Shown piece by piece: positions 32,074 through 42,368 of a stretch of 64,000 bases of DNA. Position 1 is the stretch's first letter; each line of letters opens with the position of its first letter. The position numbers were made by a program, and so were the translations under genes. The notes below the pieces were generated by a model. The model saw nothing but the letters and a program-made list of their open reading frames with translations, was not told where the DNA came from and ran no database searches. The stretch comes from Xenoacremonium recifei (Eukaryota > Ascomycota > Sordariomycetes > Hypocreales > Nectriaceae), in assembly GCA_012184525.1 (NCBI GenBank), contig WOFQ01000067.1, forward strand, positions 62,001-126,000. The letters run 5' to 3'.

Positions 32074-33752
32074 TTAATTATTCCCCAAGCGCGTCAAACC
32101 CATATTCAGGAAATACGGATCATTTTCAGAGAAATTGGTCTGGTTCAAAAACAGGGCGTCGATGCTGAATCGTCCTTTGTCAATAAAACCCTCGTAGAAT
32201 AGACACGAGGATTACTCACCGATCATGCTCCTCTTTGTCCTCTATGTTCCATTTCGCAGTCAACAGCGCCTTGATCTTTTCGTGCAAGCCTTTGACGCGG
32301 CTGAAGTCATATCCGCCGCAGTGACACCCAGGTTTTGGCCAGAACCCGTAGCCTCCAGCCTTGAAGATGTCCTCCCGCTGCCGCTGTGACACATCGATGT
32401 TGTCTTGATTCCACATGCCTTCCTGTGCATATGTAGGGAACCACAAGGGCGTATCGCGGAGGGCGTTGCATCGTTCGCGCAATACATCGGTACGCCGCTC
32501 ATCGTGGTCAAAGATCGAGATACCTACTTCCCAGAACCAGGTCTGCGAGAAGTAAAAGGTGATGTGCGGCAGCTTCACGTCGTGGTAGGCCGCCAGCCAG
32601 GTCGCAAAGACGCTGGAATCTGGGCCATCGCCCTCACCATCGGCAGGTCGGGACAACGCCTTAAGCTGTTCAGGGGTCAAGCTGCCGAGGGGCAATTCGC
32701 AGTGGGAATCCTTCTCGAATTTGTGCAAATAGTTGTCGGTCATCATGTAGCAGAGAATTGTGTGAGGAAACTTGCGTTCATGATGGGGTTCGAGAACTTC
32801 GCTTTTAAGAACTTTGTCGTAAGCATCGTAGTCTCTGATTTCGCTCTTGGCCTTTGAGATGGCGGCGAGAAAGGGAAGGCCACGAGTGAGCTATGCAAGT
32901 TCGTTAGATTGGCTCTGTTACTTCGCAGCCCACCAAAATCGCCAGTTACTTACCATGTTTTGTACGTAGGGATGAGTATGCAGGCGAACCGCCCACTCCA
33001 CACCCGCATCCCCCCATTGTATGTTATGAGCCCCAAGGACTTCCCAAGCTTCGTCAATTAGTGTCAGTAGCGCGATACTCTTTCTAGAACTGTTGCATTA
33101 ACGAACCTCTGGATGCTCTTCGGAGCAAAAAGAAATAAACAGACGCTATCTGTTCATTTACCAATGGCGAGAAGATTTGCAAGTCCCAGAAGTCACGGCC
33201 ATTTGCGACATTCATGTTTCCACGGCAGAACAAATTGACCATGATCTGATATCGTAAGAAGGCGCGCGCTATACGGATTTTCTCCCTCTCAGAGAGCTTC
33301 ATTCGATGCTGCATTTGCAGCCTGACATTGAATGCCGGGATCGTCTCTCGAGCATAGTCGACCATCAAGCTCTCGACCGAGAGATACACCTTCTCAACCA
33401 GACATTTCTGAGCCACAGTCAGCTGCGATAAAGTGCTGACACACTTTCGGAGATTTAGGGTGGCCAGCTTCAGGCGATCCATGAGACCCTTAGCCTCGTT
33501 CCCCGTCCCAGCATAGTCCCAGGAAACGGTGTCGCGCAGAGCCAGAGAGTAGGGCAGCACCTCTAGGGGCATACGCCGAAGAATGATATTGTTGGTGATG
33601 GTGGTTTCGTGCTCCTTGAAGGCATTGTAGAAGAGTCGGTGGCTGCGAATTATGGGTGCCAGTTCCGGGAGACGGTCGACGCGTGAGAGGATGTCCGCGA
33701 GGATATCGAGGTTGAGCTTCTCAATGGGTTGTCGGGATTTGGTGTCCGTCAT
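32074..33752 (-). CDS. F-box-like protein of unknown function
   Basis: Exons 33752-33107, 33048-32954, 32890-32220 and 32164-32074 give 500 residues. Residues 10-45 (IEKLNLDILADILSRVDRLPELAPIIRSHRLFYNAF-like; shown here only in part) have the Leu/Pro pattern of a degenerate F-box, which would bind Skp1 in an SCF ubiquitin ligase. The rest matches nothing I know. It is aromatic-rich in the middle (WFWEVGISIFDHDERR, PLWFPTYAQEGMWNQDN) and has a Cys/His patch PGCHCGGYDF. The last intron (55 nt, GTGAGT donor) hides a fourth exon coding RIDALFLNQTNFSEN and ending in RLGNN. Without that splice the protein would stop at EEHDR. Such F-box-like proteins form large, rapidly evolving families in filamentous ascomycetes. 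Substrate unknown. Confidence 0.72.
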
Positions 33753-35192
33753 TGCTGCGTCTCCGTCGTCCTCCTCCTGGGGTTAGCAGTTCGCTTCTTC
33801 TTAAAGATTCCCAGAATGCAGTGAACAGAATCGAGAGCTAAATTTGAAGGAGAAGTTTGGAGCGCCCAGACTCGACCCTTAGGCAGCCTCGTTTTCCTTT
33901 TTCCAAGATACCATCACGTGCGGTGAGTCTGTGTTACCCCGACTCAGACTATCGAGAGTAAGCTGAACCAATTTTGTCTCAGCCTGAGCTGAAGCTGCGG
34001 CGCAGTGGTTCAGCCGTCGAATAGAACTCCTGGAACTGTCAGCCCCAGACTCGGCGCCCCTCCCTTAGTGATCAATCACGCTGATGAATTTACGCCTCTT
34101 GCTTTCGTAACTGAGACTAGAGTATCATGTGCATCCAGCAACAGGCCAGTAGCAGGTTGACGCGTGGAGTCTTTGCAGCCAGTCAATCTTTGGCGACGTT
34201 GTTCTGTGAAAGGAGCGCGAGGGTGGAAAAGGTGTATTACGCGCTCGAAAAGGACAAACATTGCTTACCAAGTTGACGGAACCCTGCATTGTGCCTCGCT
34301 GTGGCGTTGTGCAGGGGTTTATCAGCTTTCAGCTGTTCCACCTTCTGCCACACATTTCCCGCCCTGCAAACAACACCCATGTCTAGGTTGCATTTCAGTA
34401 ATGTTTGCTCGTCATACCGCCTGACTAAAGTGCAACATCGGGCCAAGACTGCCCAACTTTGTCAGCGAGGCTGTCACCAAGTGAGGCATTCTTGTGTCTC
34501 AACCTATGCTGACACATCTCGTTGCATCGCGCCCCTTGAGGTTCATTCCCAGCAGACGCGTGGCACGTCAATCTAATCCACCGCCTTGAGGTGGGAGGAG
34601 TATTTTTAAGCGAGACAAGGTGCTGGGCGTATGTTGAGGCGTCTTGCCTAGGTAGGAGATGAAGAATACCAATTAGGGTCCATGATCAACGCCGGCTTCA
34701 GCCCGATGCTCCTCAACAAGCCTCGCTGGAAATTTGAGGTGACCGAATGCCCGAGCGACTACGATCATCTTCAACGAATATCAGTATCATGAGACAGCTT
34801 ATTCAGTTGTCTAACATACCACACTCTCGTCACCCTGGTGGAGCTCCTCGGCATTTGGGGTTCTCCCTGCTCTGTGCCTATAACTTTTAGGCAAACATAG
34901 CTCAATGCCATGGATTTCTATGCGAAGCCAAAATTGCGAGAGGTCATTATATCCTCAGCTTCACGTGAGTTCTCTTAAGACCTATGTCCTAGCGGATCAT
35001 CAATTATCGCCGAAAAAACATGGAGACTTGATTAGCAACCATTCGACCAAACGTCAAAATGGGTCAGAAAGCGATCATATATAAATGCATGCTTTTTTGA
35101 TATATTTTACAGAACACAAACTTTCTACCCTATCGGCTTCTCTTGTAACCCTCTCGGTTATTCCAGCATCACGAGGACAATTGCCAATCCAA
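33753..35192. other. Intergenic, about 1.4 kb
   Basis: Divergent promoters of the F-box-like (minus) and GFA (plus) genes. A TATATAAA box lies at 35078-35085. A CCTAGGTAGG motif occurs near 34649. Several ORFs of 60-95 codons have no coding character. No gene is seen. Confidence 0.4.
35078..35085 (+). promoter_or_regulatory. TATA box of the GFA-domain gene
   Basis: TATATAAA, 108 bp before the chosen ATG at 35193. Because transcription should begin downstream of it, the ATG at 35085 inside the longer open frame is unlikely to be used. Confidence 0.55.
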
Positions 35193-35685
35193 ATGGTCTC
35201 CAGAACAGGGTCGTGTCTTTGTGGCGGCATTGACGTCAAGCTTGATGACGAGCCATCACTTAAGGTTCTTTGCCATTGTGATTCATGCAAGAAAGCCACC
35301 GGAGGCATGTTTCAAGCAAACGTCTTTTATCCCAAAGAGGTCCGTTCCACATCAGTGCCTAACCTCACGAGATCCGAGAAACTTAAAAGAAGCTATTATT
35401 TAGAAATTTCACTTATTGGATCCACAAGGACTTCTTCACACTTACAAAGACACTTCCAGTGACTCTGGAAGGGTCGTTCATAGGTGCTTTTGTCGCAACT
35501 GTGGATCATTCATCATGACGGAGAATCTATCGCACCCTGAAATCTCTAAGATGGTAATCATCCCTATCGGTATTCTGGATGGGGATAAGGAACAATTCGC
35601 ACCGACAGATGAGTTCTATGTGAAACGAAGGACAACTTGGTTTAGGCGTAACGTTGACACAAACGAGTATCAAGGGATGGAATAA
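35193..35685 (+). CDS. GFA/CENP-V-domain protein
   Basis: Small zinc protein of the GFA (glutathione-dependent formaldehyde-activating, Mss4-like fold) family; most fungal members have no tested activity. Exons 35193-35339 and 35404-35685 give 142 residues, a usual length. Zinc ligands are visible in GSCLCGGIDV, HCDSCKKATGG and RCFCRNCGSF. The C-terminal part (IPIGILDGDKEQFAPTDEFYVKRRTTWF) is also typical. The intron (64 nt) joins VFYPKE to KFHLLDPQGLL, where the frame otherwise runs into LIGSTRTSS and stops. The start was set from the upstream TATA box. The function may be detoxification, but GFA paralogs are too diverse to say. Confidence 0.88.
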
Positions 35686-35699
35686 GACGTGCTTCTAAA

Positions 35700-36770
35700 T
35701 CCTGATCTTTCGTAATAAAGAGAGATAGTAAAGAGAGAATGAAGCGCGATGCTCTTGATATATAATGACTTTCACCTGTCAATAAGGTGTAAATATCATT
35801 CACTTGAATGTGCCTGCAAGAGTCTCTTCGCCATATCGACATAGGGGCTGTGGAGATAGATCCTATCATAGGCTATCCTAGAATAATTAGCCAGACGTTT
35901 GGAGAATTTTTTGCTTAACAGATCCTCTTCTGTTCACTGTCTACATTAGATACTTAGAAGACGTTAATAGTAAATGGAGAAAATCCTTTAAGAAAAGCGA
36001 ATTCAATGCTATTAAGACACAATTTGAAGTCCAGGACGTTCGTTGTTAAGGCAGGGTACTCCATTTTAGCTCCTCGGTAACCCCCGATCTAAGACGTCCC
36101 TGATGCAGATGCAGGCGGGCACTAGAATAGCCTTCCGTGACTAGAGCCTTTTGAATCCCACATACTAGGGTTGGTTATTGAGAAGAAGCTACTACTGTAT
36201 CATATTCTTCCGAATTTCGCGAGCTCGGCGCCCTTGAGCATGCAGTCATTCACCTCTCATCCTTTCTTCCGTGGAAGTAAAAGTGGCATAACAAGCATGG
36301 CAAATTCAAGACGACCAACTCGAAATTTTTGTTAGCATGTAATATCCCCTAAGACTGGTGTGTGCTGACTTTTCAGAATTATGTCAGCTATCATCTAGAC
36401 GCTGGTGGACTGGCATAAAAGAGCTCAAGGATTAGTGCGGCTGTGGAACTACAGGAAAGTTCGGGAAGGCCTAATAGAATGATCCTATTTCATTTCTATC
36501 TTATGAAACTTCAGATAAAGGCAAGAAAACTTAAGCTTATCTCTTGGGAGGTATGAGCGGGAGATCAGACCATTACGACCAAAATAGGAATTCAATAGGG
36601 GTAAGCAAGAGCTACGAAGACCTACAAACGACTTCGTTTTGGTAATCCATGTTTGAATTTCCGGCCTAATCGATATATCTAAACTTCAAGGTATAGCCCA
36701 AACTGTGGACCTGCATAATGTTCATGTTCATTGTCGTGCTGCTTGGTAGTCATGCCAAACTCTCTCCTTG
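35700..36770. other. AT-rich stretch without genes
   Basis: About 1 kb of visibly AT-rich DNA with frequent TA steps and stop codons in all frames. No ORF longer than 60 codons lies wholly inside it. It could be a decayed transposon or RIP-affected sequence, but no terminal repeat or transposase remnant is recognisable. Confidence 0.4.
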
Positions 36771-36771
36771 A

Positions 36772-39737
36772 ATCTCAAGACGCAATTTTCAGCTTTGATT
36801 GTCACTGACTCCAACAAGCAACATCCAGATGTTCTTTCTGCATTTATTGACTCGTTGGTTGAGCAATTTAACATGGCAGGCAAAGTAGCAGCTACACAAT
36901 GCATGGCTTATCATTGGTGTCTGTGTGGCCTGAAAACGAGAACCTTGATGGCCACGAGAACCCGGATGGCCAACCCTGTTGGCCTGCTCCTGCCGTCCGT
37001 GGCCACTCCTCCCTCACAGATTCTGGTGAGGCCACCAACGGCAAGAGCTGGATTGGCATCAATTGCGTGCGCTTGCCGTGAGATGCGTCCCCAGACCAAG
37101 ACCCCCTGGGACATGGGAGTGCAGGAGCTGGGCAGCACTTGCCTCCCATAGTGTTGCCATATCGGTATAAGAGAAGGGGCTCCCGTCCGCTCCTGCCTCG
37201 AAAATTCTCTCTTGTGCTTCTGTTGTGACACCTCCTTCAACACCAAGGAGTTTCTCTCTCCGATACACCAGTCTGGGTCAAGGCGAGAGGTGCCCGCGAA
37301 GACTAACAACCTGGACCGAGTCAGCCCCTATTCGAAAGACGTCTACCACGAACTACGACTTGCCTGGTTTTCGAAAAGTTTTCATTCTTTTTTTTTTTTG
37401 AAACTTTTTCACACACTCCAGTGAAGCGAAGGACTCGGATATGCCTCACACACCAAGAGGGCTCATTATCCAGCAGACATCACGCATCGCCATGGCCCCC
37501 CATTATCTTGAGATTCATCCGACCCATTAGTGTCGTCACACATACGGGCCCATCCCACGTCTGACGAGAATGAGGAATTTACAGACATCATTCTCACCGG
37601 TTCCTTGGTCTCTATGACAAAGAGGATCCGTTTGCTTCGGTCTGCCCGCCACCGCCCCTGTGTTGCTGAACTGACCCTGGCCGCCTTGAGAGATGAGCTG
37701 AGGACTAGTTGGAGTCGGGATGGAGACCGGGAGTGGTGTTCCGCTTGGTCTCGTGTCAGGTCAGGCACAGGCCCGTGGCACCTTAGGCTGGAAGTCCGAT
37801 GTTTGGTGGGTGAGGAGCGTGAAAGAAGAGGGGAGTTGTGAGAGACGGGTGAGGGAGTAGCAAGTTGTCGTTGGTGATGTTGATGTACTTCCATGTAATG
37901 GGAGTTGGGCTTATGCTCAATACTCGATGCTCCTACGGAAGGTCGCTCTTTGGAGGAGCCAGAGCCTCGATCTACTCGACTCGATCGATGCTCTCAGCTC
38001 ACCAAGTCGACCATATCCTCGCCCATATTTGCGTGGCTTCGGCCTAGACACGCGCAGACTTCGGTAAGATGCTTCTCTCTTCTTCCGGTCACTGCCCTCT
38101 CCCAGCATGGATCGAGTGATCCCTCGTCACGATTCCCTCCCCTCGCCCACCTCCGCTTCGGGCGGCTACTCAGACATTCCCTCCCACGCCCGCGTGGGTC
38201 TCTCCGAGAGGCCTTTCGCATATCAGGATCGTCCACGACCACACCATCTTGTTGTCGTTGCAGGATCCCATGACTAAAAGGCAGCTAACGTAGTAGTCCT
38301 ACGAAGCCCTTCTCTGGTCTCGCGGGCGCTCTCTGGCGGCGCTGTTTCCTCTCTCAGCCAATGGCCGGTCCCTCAGCCATCCTAGACACCATCTCCCACT
38401 CAGTCCAGCTCCCGACTGGGCGTGGGATGCATGCATCACGCAGCTGTGCGCCCTCTCCGGCTGCCTACATACCACAAATCGGGGGCCTCAATGCTCCATG
38501 CCCTTCCATTCACGGCGGATCTGCTGCAGGTGCCCCCCCTCCTCTCCAATCATCCGTCTTCAGACGTCCTGACCGGGTCGGTCCTCTTCCGTTTGCCATG
38601 CCTCCTCCACATCGATCTTCCAATTCTCGCCGAGACTTGCAAGCTTTCTATTGGTGTTGACTCCTATCTCTCCCATCCTATTGTTCCACTCCCACATGCC
38701 TGCTTTGGCCTCTTACACCGTGACCCCATCCACCATCTCCCGCTTGGATCCGCATGCCCCCATGGATCGTTTGGCCTACAAGTACATGTACCTGTACTTG
38801 CACATACTTGCAGCTTTGATCCCTGCAGGAATCGAATGCTATGCTCGTCATACCAGTGGAACCAGCATAGGCGTGTCTCATGGCCTTCCCCGTCCAATCC
38901 CTCTAACCGATGTGGACATCGCATTGCCTCTCACATGAATCGACTTGTACTTCGACTTCATCCATGCTCTCTGTTCCCATCATACACCCCCACGACATAG
39001 CTTCCTTCGTTTGGCCCTGGCAGGCGTTTGAAGCTATTCGAACCGGATTCTTACCTGACCCTCTCTGCGTGAACACCCTTCCCCTTCTGGGGTCACCTTA
39101 CCCGCGACGATGGCTGCGGTAATTCCAGATGACCGCTTGGTCAAACAAAGGAAGCCTCCGATTCTTCACACCCTACTGCTGCCGTTGTATGCGTACGATG
39201 ATGAGTTGGCCAGCTCGACATATGCATGCACCATGAGTACATCGACCTTCAACCTATGGGCGCTGGGTAGCTCTGCTGTGTCACCCCAGCTTCTCGGAAA
39301 TGGCATCCAGAGATATGCACATGGACGCCTAGACCCGGGTCTTCGAGGCACCCCTATATGCAGAAGCATATCCACGTCGGCACGGAACGCCTCGTCTGAG
39401 AGCTAAGGCAAGGTAGTCTTGGAACAGCTCCCTTCAGCCAAGAGCTCCGGATATCGCACCGCAGCTCAAGCAGCCAATTGGGAAACGGCCCGATCCTCCC
39501 GCTCAGCGCGCTTCCTTGCGGGGAGGAGAAGCTGAGGGGCGCGTGACAACAGATTTGCGTCGACCATGGTTGGTCATGATCACCTTCACCATCTCCCATG
39601 CGAGAAGGTGTGGAGATCTCCCACCCGAGCTTACCCCCATCTTATCCACGCGAGCATACGAACATCAGGCAACGTGAAGAGGGTACATTTCGAGAGTGAA
39701 GGACGAATTAGGGGCGGTTTCGGTCGAGAGTCTTGTC
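36772..39737. other. Gene-poor region, about 3 kb
   Basis: No gene can be supported. It contains the 18-bp duplication, a T12 run near 37388, and long pyrimidine-rich blocks from 38050 on. The longest plus-strand open frames (38431-39000, about 190 codons; 38361-38660) are rich in Leu, Pro, Ser and His, as expected of read-through in CT-rich DNA. A 57-codon ORF from 38107 begins MDRVIPRHDSLPSPTSASGG and looks somewhat protein-like, but has no support beyond that. Confidence 0.35.
36936..36971. repeat. 18-bp tandem duplication
   Basis: Two adjacent copies of an 18-mer, ACGAGAACCTTGATGGCC then ACGAGAACCCGGATGGCC, differing at two bases. In a 60-codon frame starting at 36899 they code ENLDGH and ENPDGQ. 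Whether that ORF is translated is unknown. Confidence 0.75.
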
Positions 39738-39744
39738 TATAAAA
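39738..39744 (+). promoter_or_regulatory. TATA box of the metallothionein gene
   Basis: TATAAAA, 138 bp before the ATG. It is followed by a strongly pyrimidine-rich leader (39752-39800, including a short CT run at 39776-39787), a pattern common in highly expressed fungal genes. Confidence 0.65.
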
Positions 39745-39875
39745 GGCCGCCGTGTCGCCCTCCTCCTCCCGACTTTCTCTCTCTCTCCATCCATCAGTCA
39801 CAGCTTCAATCAACACATCAACACTCTATTCACTACCATTTTCGAAGGCCTTTCTTCACCACCAAATCCATCAAA

Positions 39876-40160
39876 ATGACTCCCTGGTAAGCCTACAACC
39901 CCTGGATCCAGCACATCGTCGATCGGTCCTTTGCCTCACGAGCTTCTTCAACATGAAGGGTTTACCGAGGCGACGAGACCAGGCATCCTGATGCGATCCA
40001 AACTCTGGAAATAATTTCGGTGGGCTGACTTGAACCTATTAGCGACTGCAACTGCTGCTCCGGCTCCTGCGAGTCCTGCTCTTGCGGAACCTGCAAGGTG
40101 AGAAGCCCTCAACGTCAACATTCTCCTCGACACTCGACTGACCAGTTCAAATAGCACTAA
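39876..40160 (+). CDS. Metallothionein, 23 residues
   Basis: Tiny cysteine-rich protein expected to bind Cu(I) or Zn(II) through thiolates. Exons 39876-39886 (11 nt), 40043-40097 (55 nt) and 40155-40160 (CAC TAA). The product starts MTPCDCNCCSGS and ends CESCSCGTCKH: 8 Cys of 23 residues, at 4, 6, 8, 9, 13, 16, 18 and 21, mostly as CxC and CxxC pairs. The first intron (156 nt, GTAAGC donor, GCTGAC branch site) splits codon TG/C, so it creates the first cysteine. The second (57 nt, CTGAC branch site) removes all but a His codon before the stop. An alternative acceptor 9 nt upstream would end the protein in KFK instead of KH. Fungal metallothioneins of 20-30 residues are known. TATA box and CT-rich leader suggest strong expression. 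Confidence 0.75.
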
Positions 40161-42368
40161 ATTTCTAAACTTTTCGTCTCCCGCGACGCCTCCTTCTTCT
40201 CGATATCGCATATATATTCGCTGGCAGCTCACAAGAGAGCTTTCCATGGCAACATGAGGCGTATCTTCCGAGCGACTACTTTTTGAGAGGTGGGCAGTGG
40301 GACGGGATGCGTTGGGGATTGTTTTCTTTGGGTGGCACAGAGGTATACTTTGCAGACTGCTGCGGTTACCAGATCCCGAGGTAGCAAAGCAGTAGAGTGA
40401 ATTGAGCCTGCATGCCTGAGAAGTTTAGTCCAAATGTGATGTTTGCGCACGCGTGATACTGCAGCTGCCATGAAGTAAACCAACTCGGAAGAGGCTAACA
40501 AGGGCAAACTGGTGCTTAAAGCTCTGTGTCCATCAGGTCAGGGTAGCTTTGAAGCTCCGGCAGACAAGCGTAAAGACGAGAACAAACTCGCTTTAGACTT
40601 ACTGCTTCTCTGGTGGGACTCCCGAGCAGACCGGACTCTTCCCGCTGGCAGGCTCGGCGTGGGGGTGTCGGGGTCTCCGGGGCGGAGCCGGACGGGATGC
40701 GGAGAGGTTCGTAGGCCAAGATGGGATATAAGAGATTTGTGGGGTTGAAGAAATATCAGATGGTTTGAGAAGATAATCTCTGATCCTTTGTGATCTGTTT
40801 TGAAACATGCTTGTATCTTTGTGTGGTTGCTAAATGATCGGTCTACACGGGAGAACCTCAGCCAATTGCAGAAAGTGTAAGAGGCGGTGGAAGCCAATGA
40901 AATTGAGAGTTTCTGACTTCAGTGACTCTAGAAAGTTCACTTAGGAATAATTCTACTTCGAAAGAGACGATGTGTAGTCAGTTGATGAATAGGCTTTGCC
41001 TTCGATTAGAGAGTGCGATGTTTTGGTGCCGGGTAGGTACCTAGGTAGGTTGCCGCAAGAAAGTTGGACATAAGGTACTAGACTGTCCTCAATCTAAGGT
41101 TCTGATGTGTTGATCTTCCCGTCTCTTCTAGCCGCTTTCGTCTTCCCAGACATTCATATTGGATTTTCATGAAAACGCTGAAGCGGTTATGTTGAACGAA
41201 TGAGTGCTTCGGCTTACAAGCTTGTGGTGATGGTTGGTGCAGCGAAACTGGCTAGCCTTTATCCCCACAAAGACCGGGCGCTTCTCGAGGGAGCGCCTGA
41301 TCCAACATGCCAAGATTTCCATGACACAATTCCCGGCGGGGGGCTCGAAGTACGTATCAGATAGAGTGGCGGCTTTATGTGCGACTAGCTATCAGATGGA
41401 TGCCACGCGTTACATGAGCCTCACGGCAGCGGGGCAGTTGGCTTTGGTTGAGGTTGCAGATGATCTTCACTTCACGCCTTGGTGCGGAATTGTGATTCTG
41501 AGGTTGCCTTCAGCCGCTGGGAAGGGAATCACAAGTGACAGACATTGCTTCCCAAAAGACAACTGTGCAGACTCCGCCCCCAACAGCCCCCCTTTTCACG
41601 GCAAGGCGGCAGGGCGAGAAGGCTCTATTCGCAGCAGCTGGACCCGTCAGGCTGGAGAGATGGTGGCCTGTCGCACATATAGAGTCTAGACGGGACGGGG
41701 AGCCAACAAACTTGAGGCGATGCTTAGCCTTAAAGAGGCAAACAGCAATCCATCACGCGCGCCTCGCCTCACTGCTTCGCCCGTGAGGTGCAGGAAGCTA
41801 CACACACAACGAGCCAACTGCTCACCCAGAACTGCTAAAAATAAATTAAGAGTATCTGCTGTCGGTACTCCGTGTGCACTATTCCGTGGTCCGTGGTTAT
41901 AGACACTTGGGATCCATCCTGGTTTGAATCCCCTGCACAGCCCGCTCGCTCCCAATCGCCGGGGCTTGGCTGGGCGGTTGATGTCCACTTTCAATCTCGT
42001 TTGCAGCCGCGCTCCGTTCGCTTGAAGAGCCTCAAAAGACGTTCAGGAGGCTTGCAGAATTTCAGCATACGTGCTTTGAACCTCAATGCCAACTCAGAAG
42101 TTGCTACTTCAGTGACAGCTGGCTCCTCGCTGTAACAGAATTCATCACCGATTCAGCCATCATCCTCCAGCGCCAAGAGTGGATCCGCGGAACTAACAGC
42201 CGAGACGCCAAAACCAAGCTTGAAGTTTGAGCCATCATCAGGGACAGAAAAGGCGGCAACTCTCTCCCTCATATCCGGACATATTCGACTCGGCGACACA
42301 TTGTTTGGTCTGGCTGGATGAATGCCCGAATTTACCAGAGTCTCATAATTGCCTGTGCATAGGGCATA
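40161..42368. other. Intergenic, about 2.2 kb
   Basis: Metallothionein 3' region and promoter of the large HET gene. It contains the palindromic run GGTACCTAGGTAGGT near 41035-41050. The longest frame (41234-41689) lacks an ATG start and family resemblance. No gene, tRNA or transposon is recognised. Confidence 0.4.

Noticed and set aside
38431..39000. About 190-codon plus-strand open frame in CT-rich DNA
   Set aside because: Leu/Pro/Ser/His-rich read-through typical of pyrimidine-rich sequence, with no splice-consistent partner or family match.
41234..41689. 151-codon plus-strand open frame
   Set aside because: The first in-frame ATG is far inside, composition is unremarkable and no domain is seen; the intergenic position alone is not enough.
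41915..41950. Possible tRNA T-loop (GGTTTGAATCCC)
   Set aside because: There is no matching A box, acceptor stem or anticodon arm upstream at the right distance.
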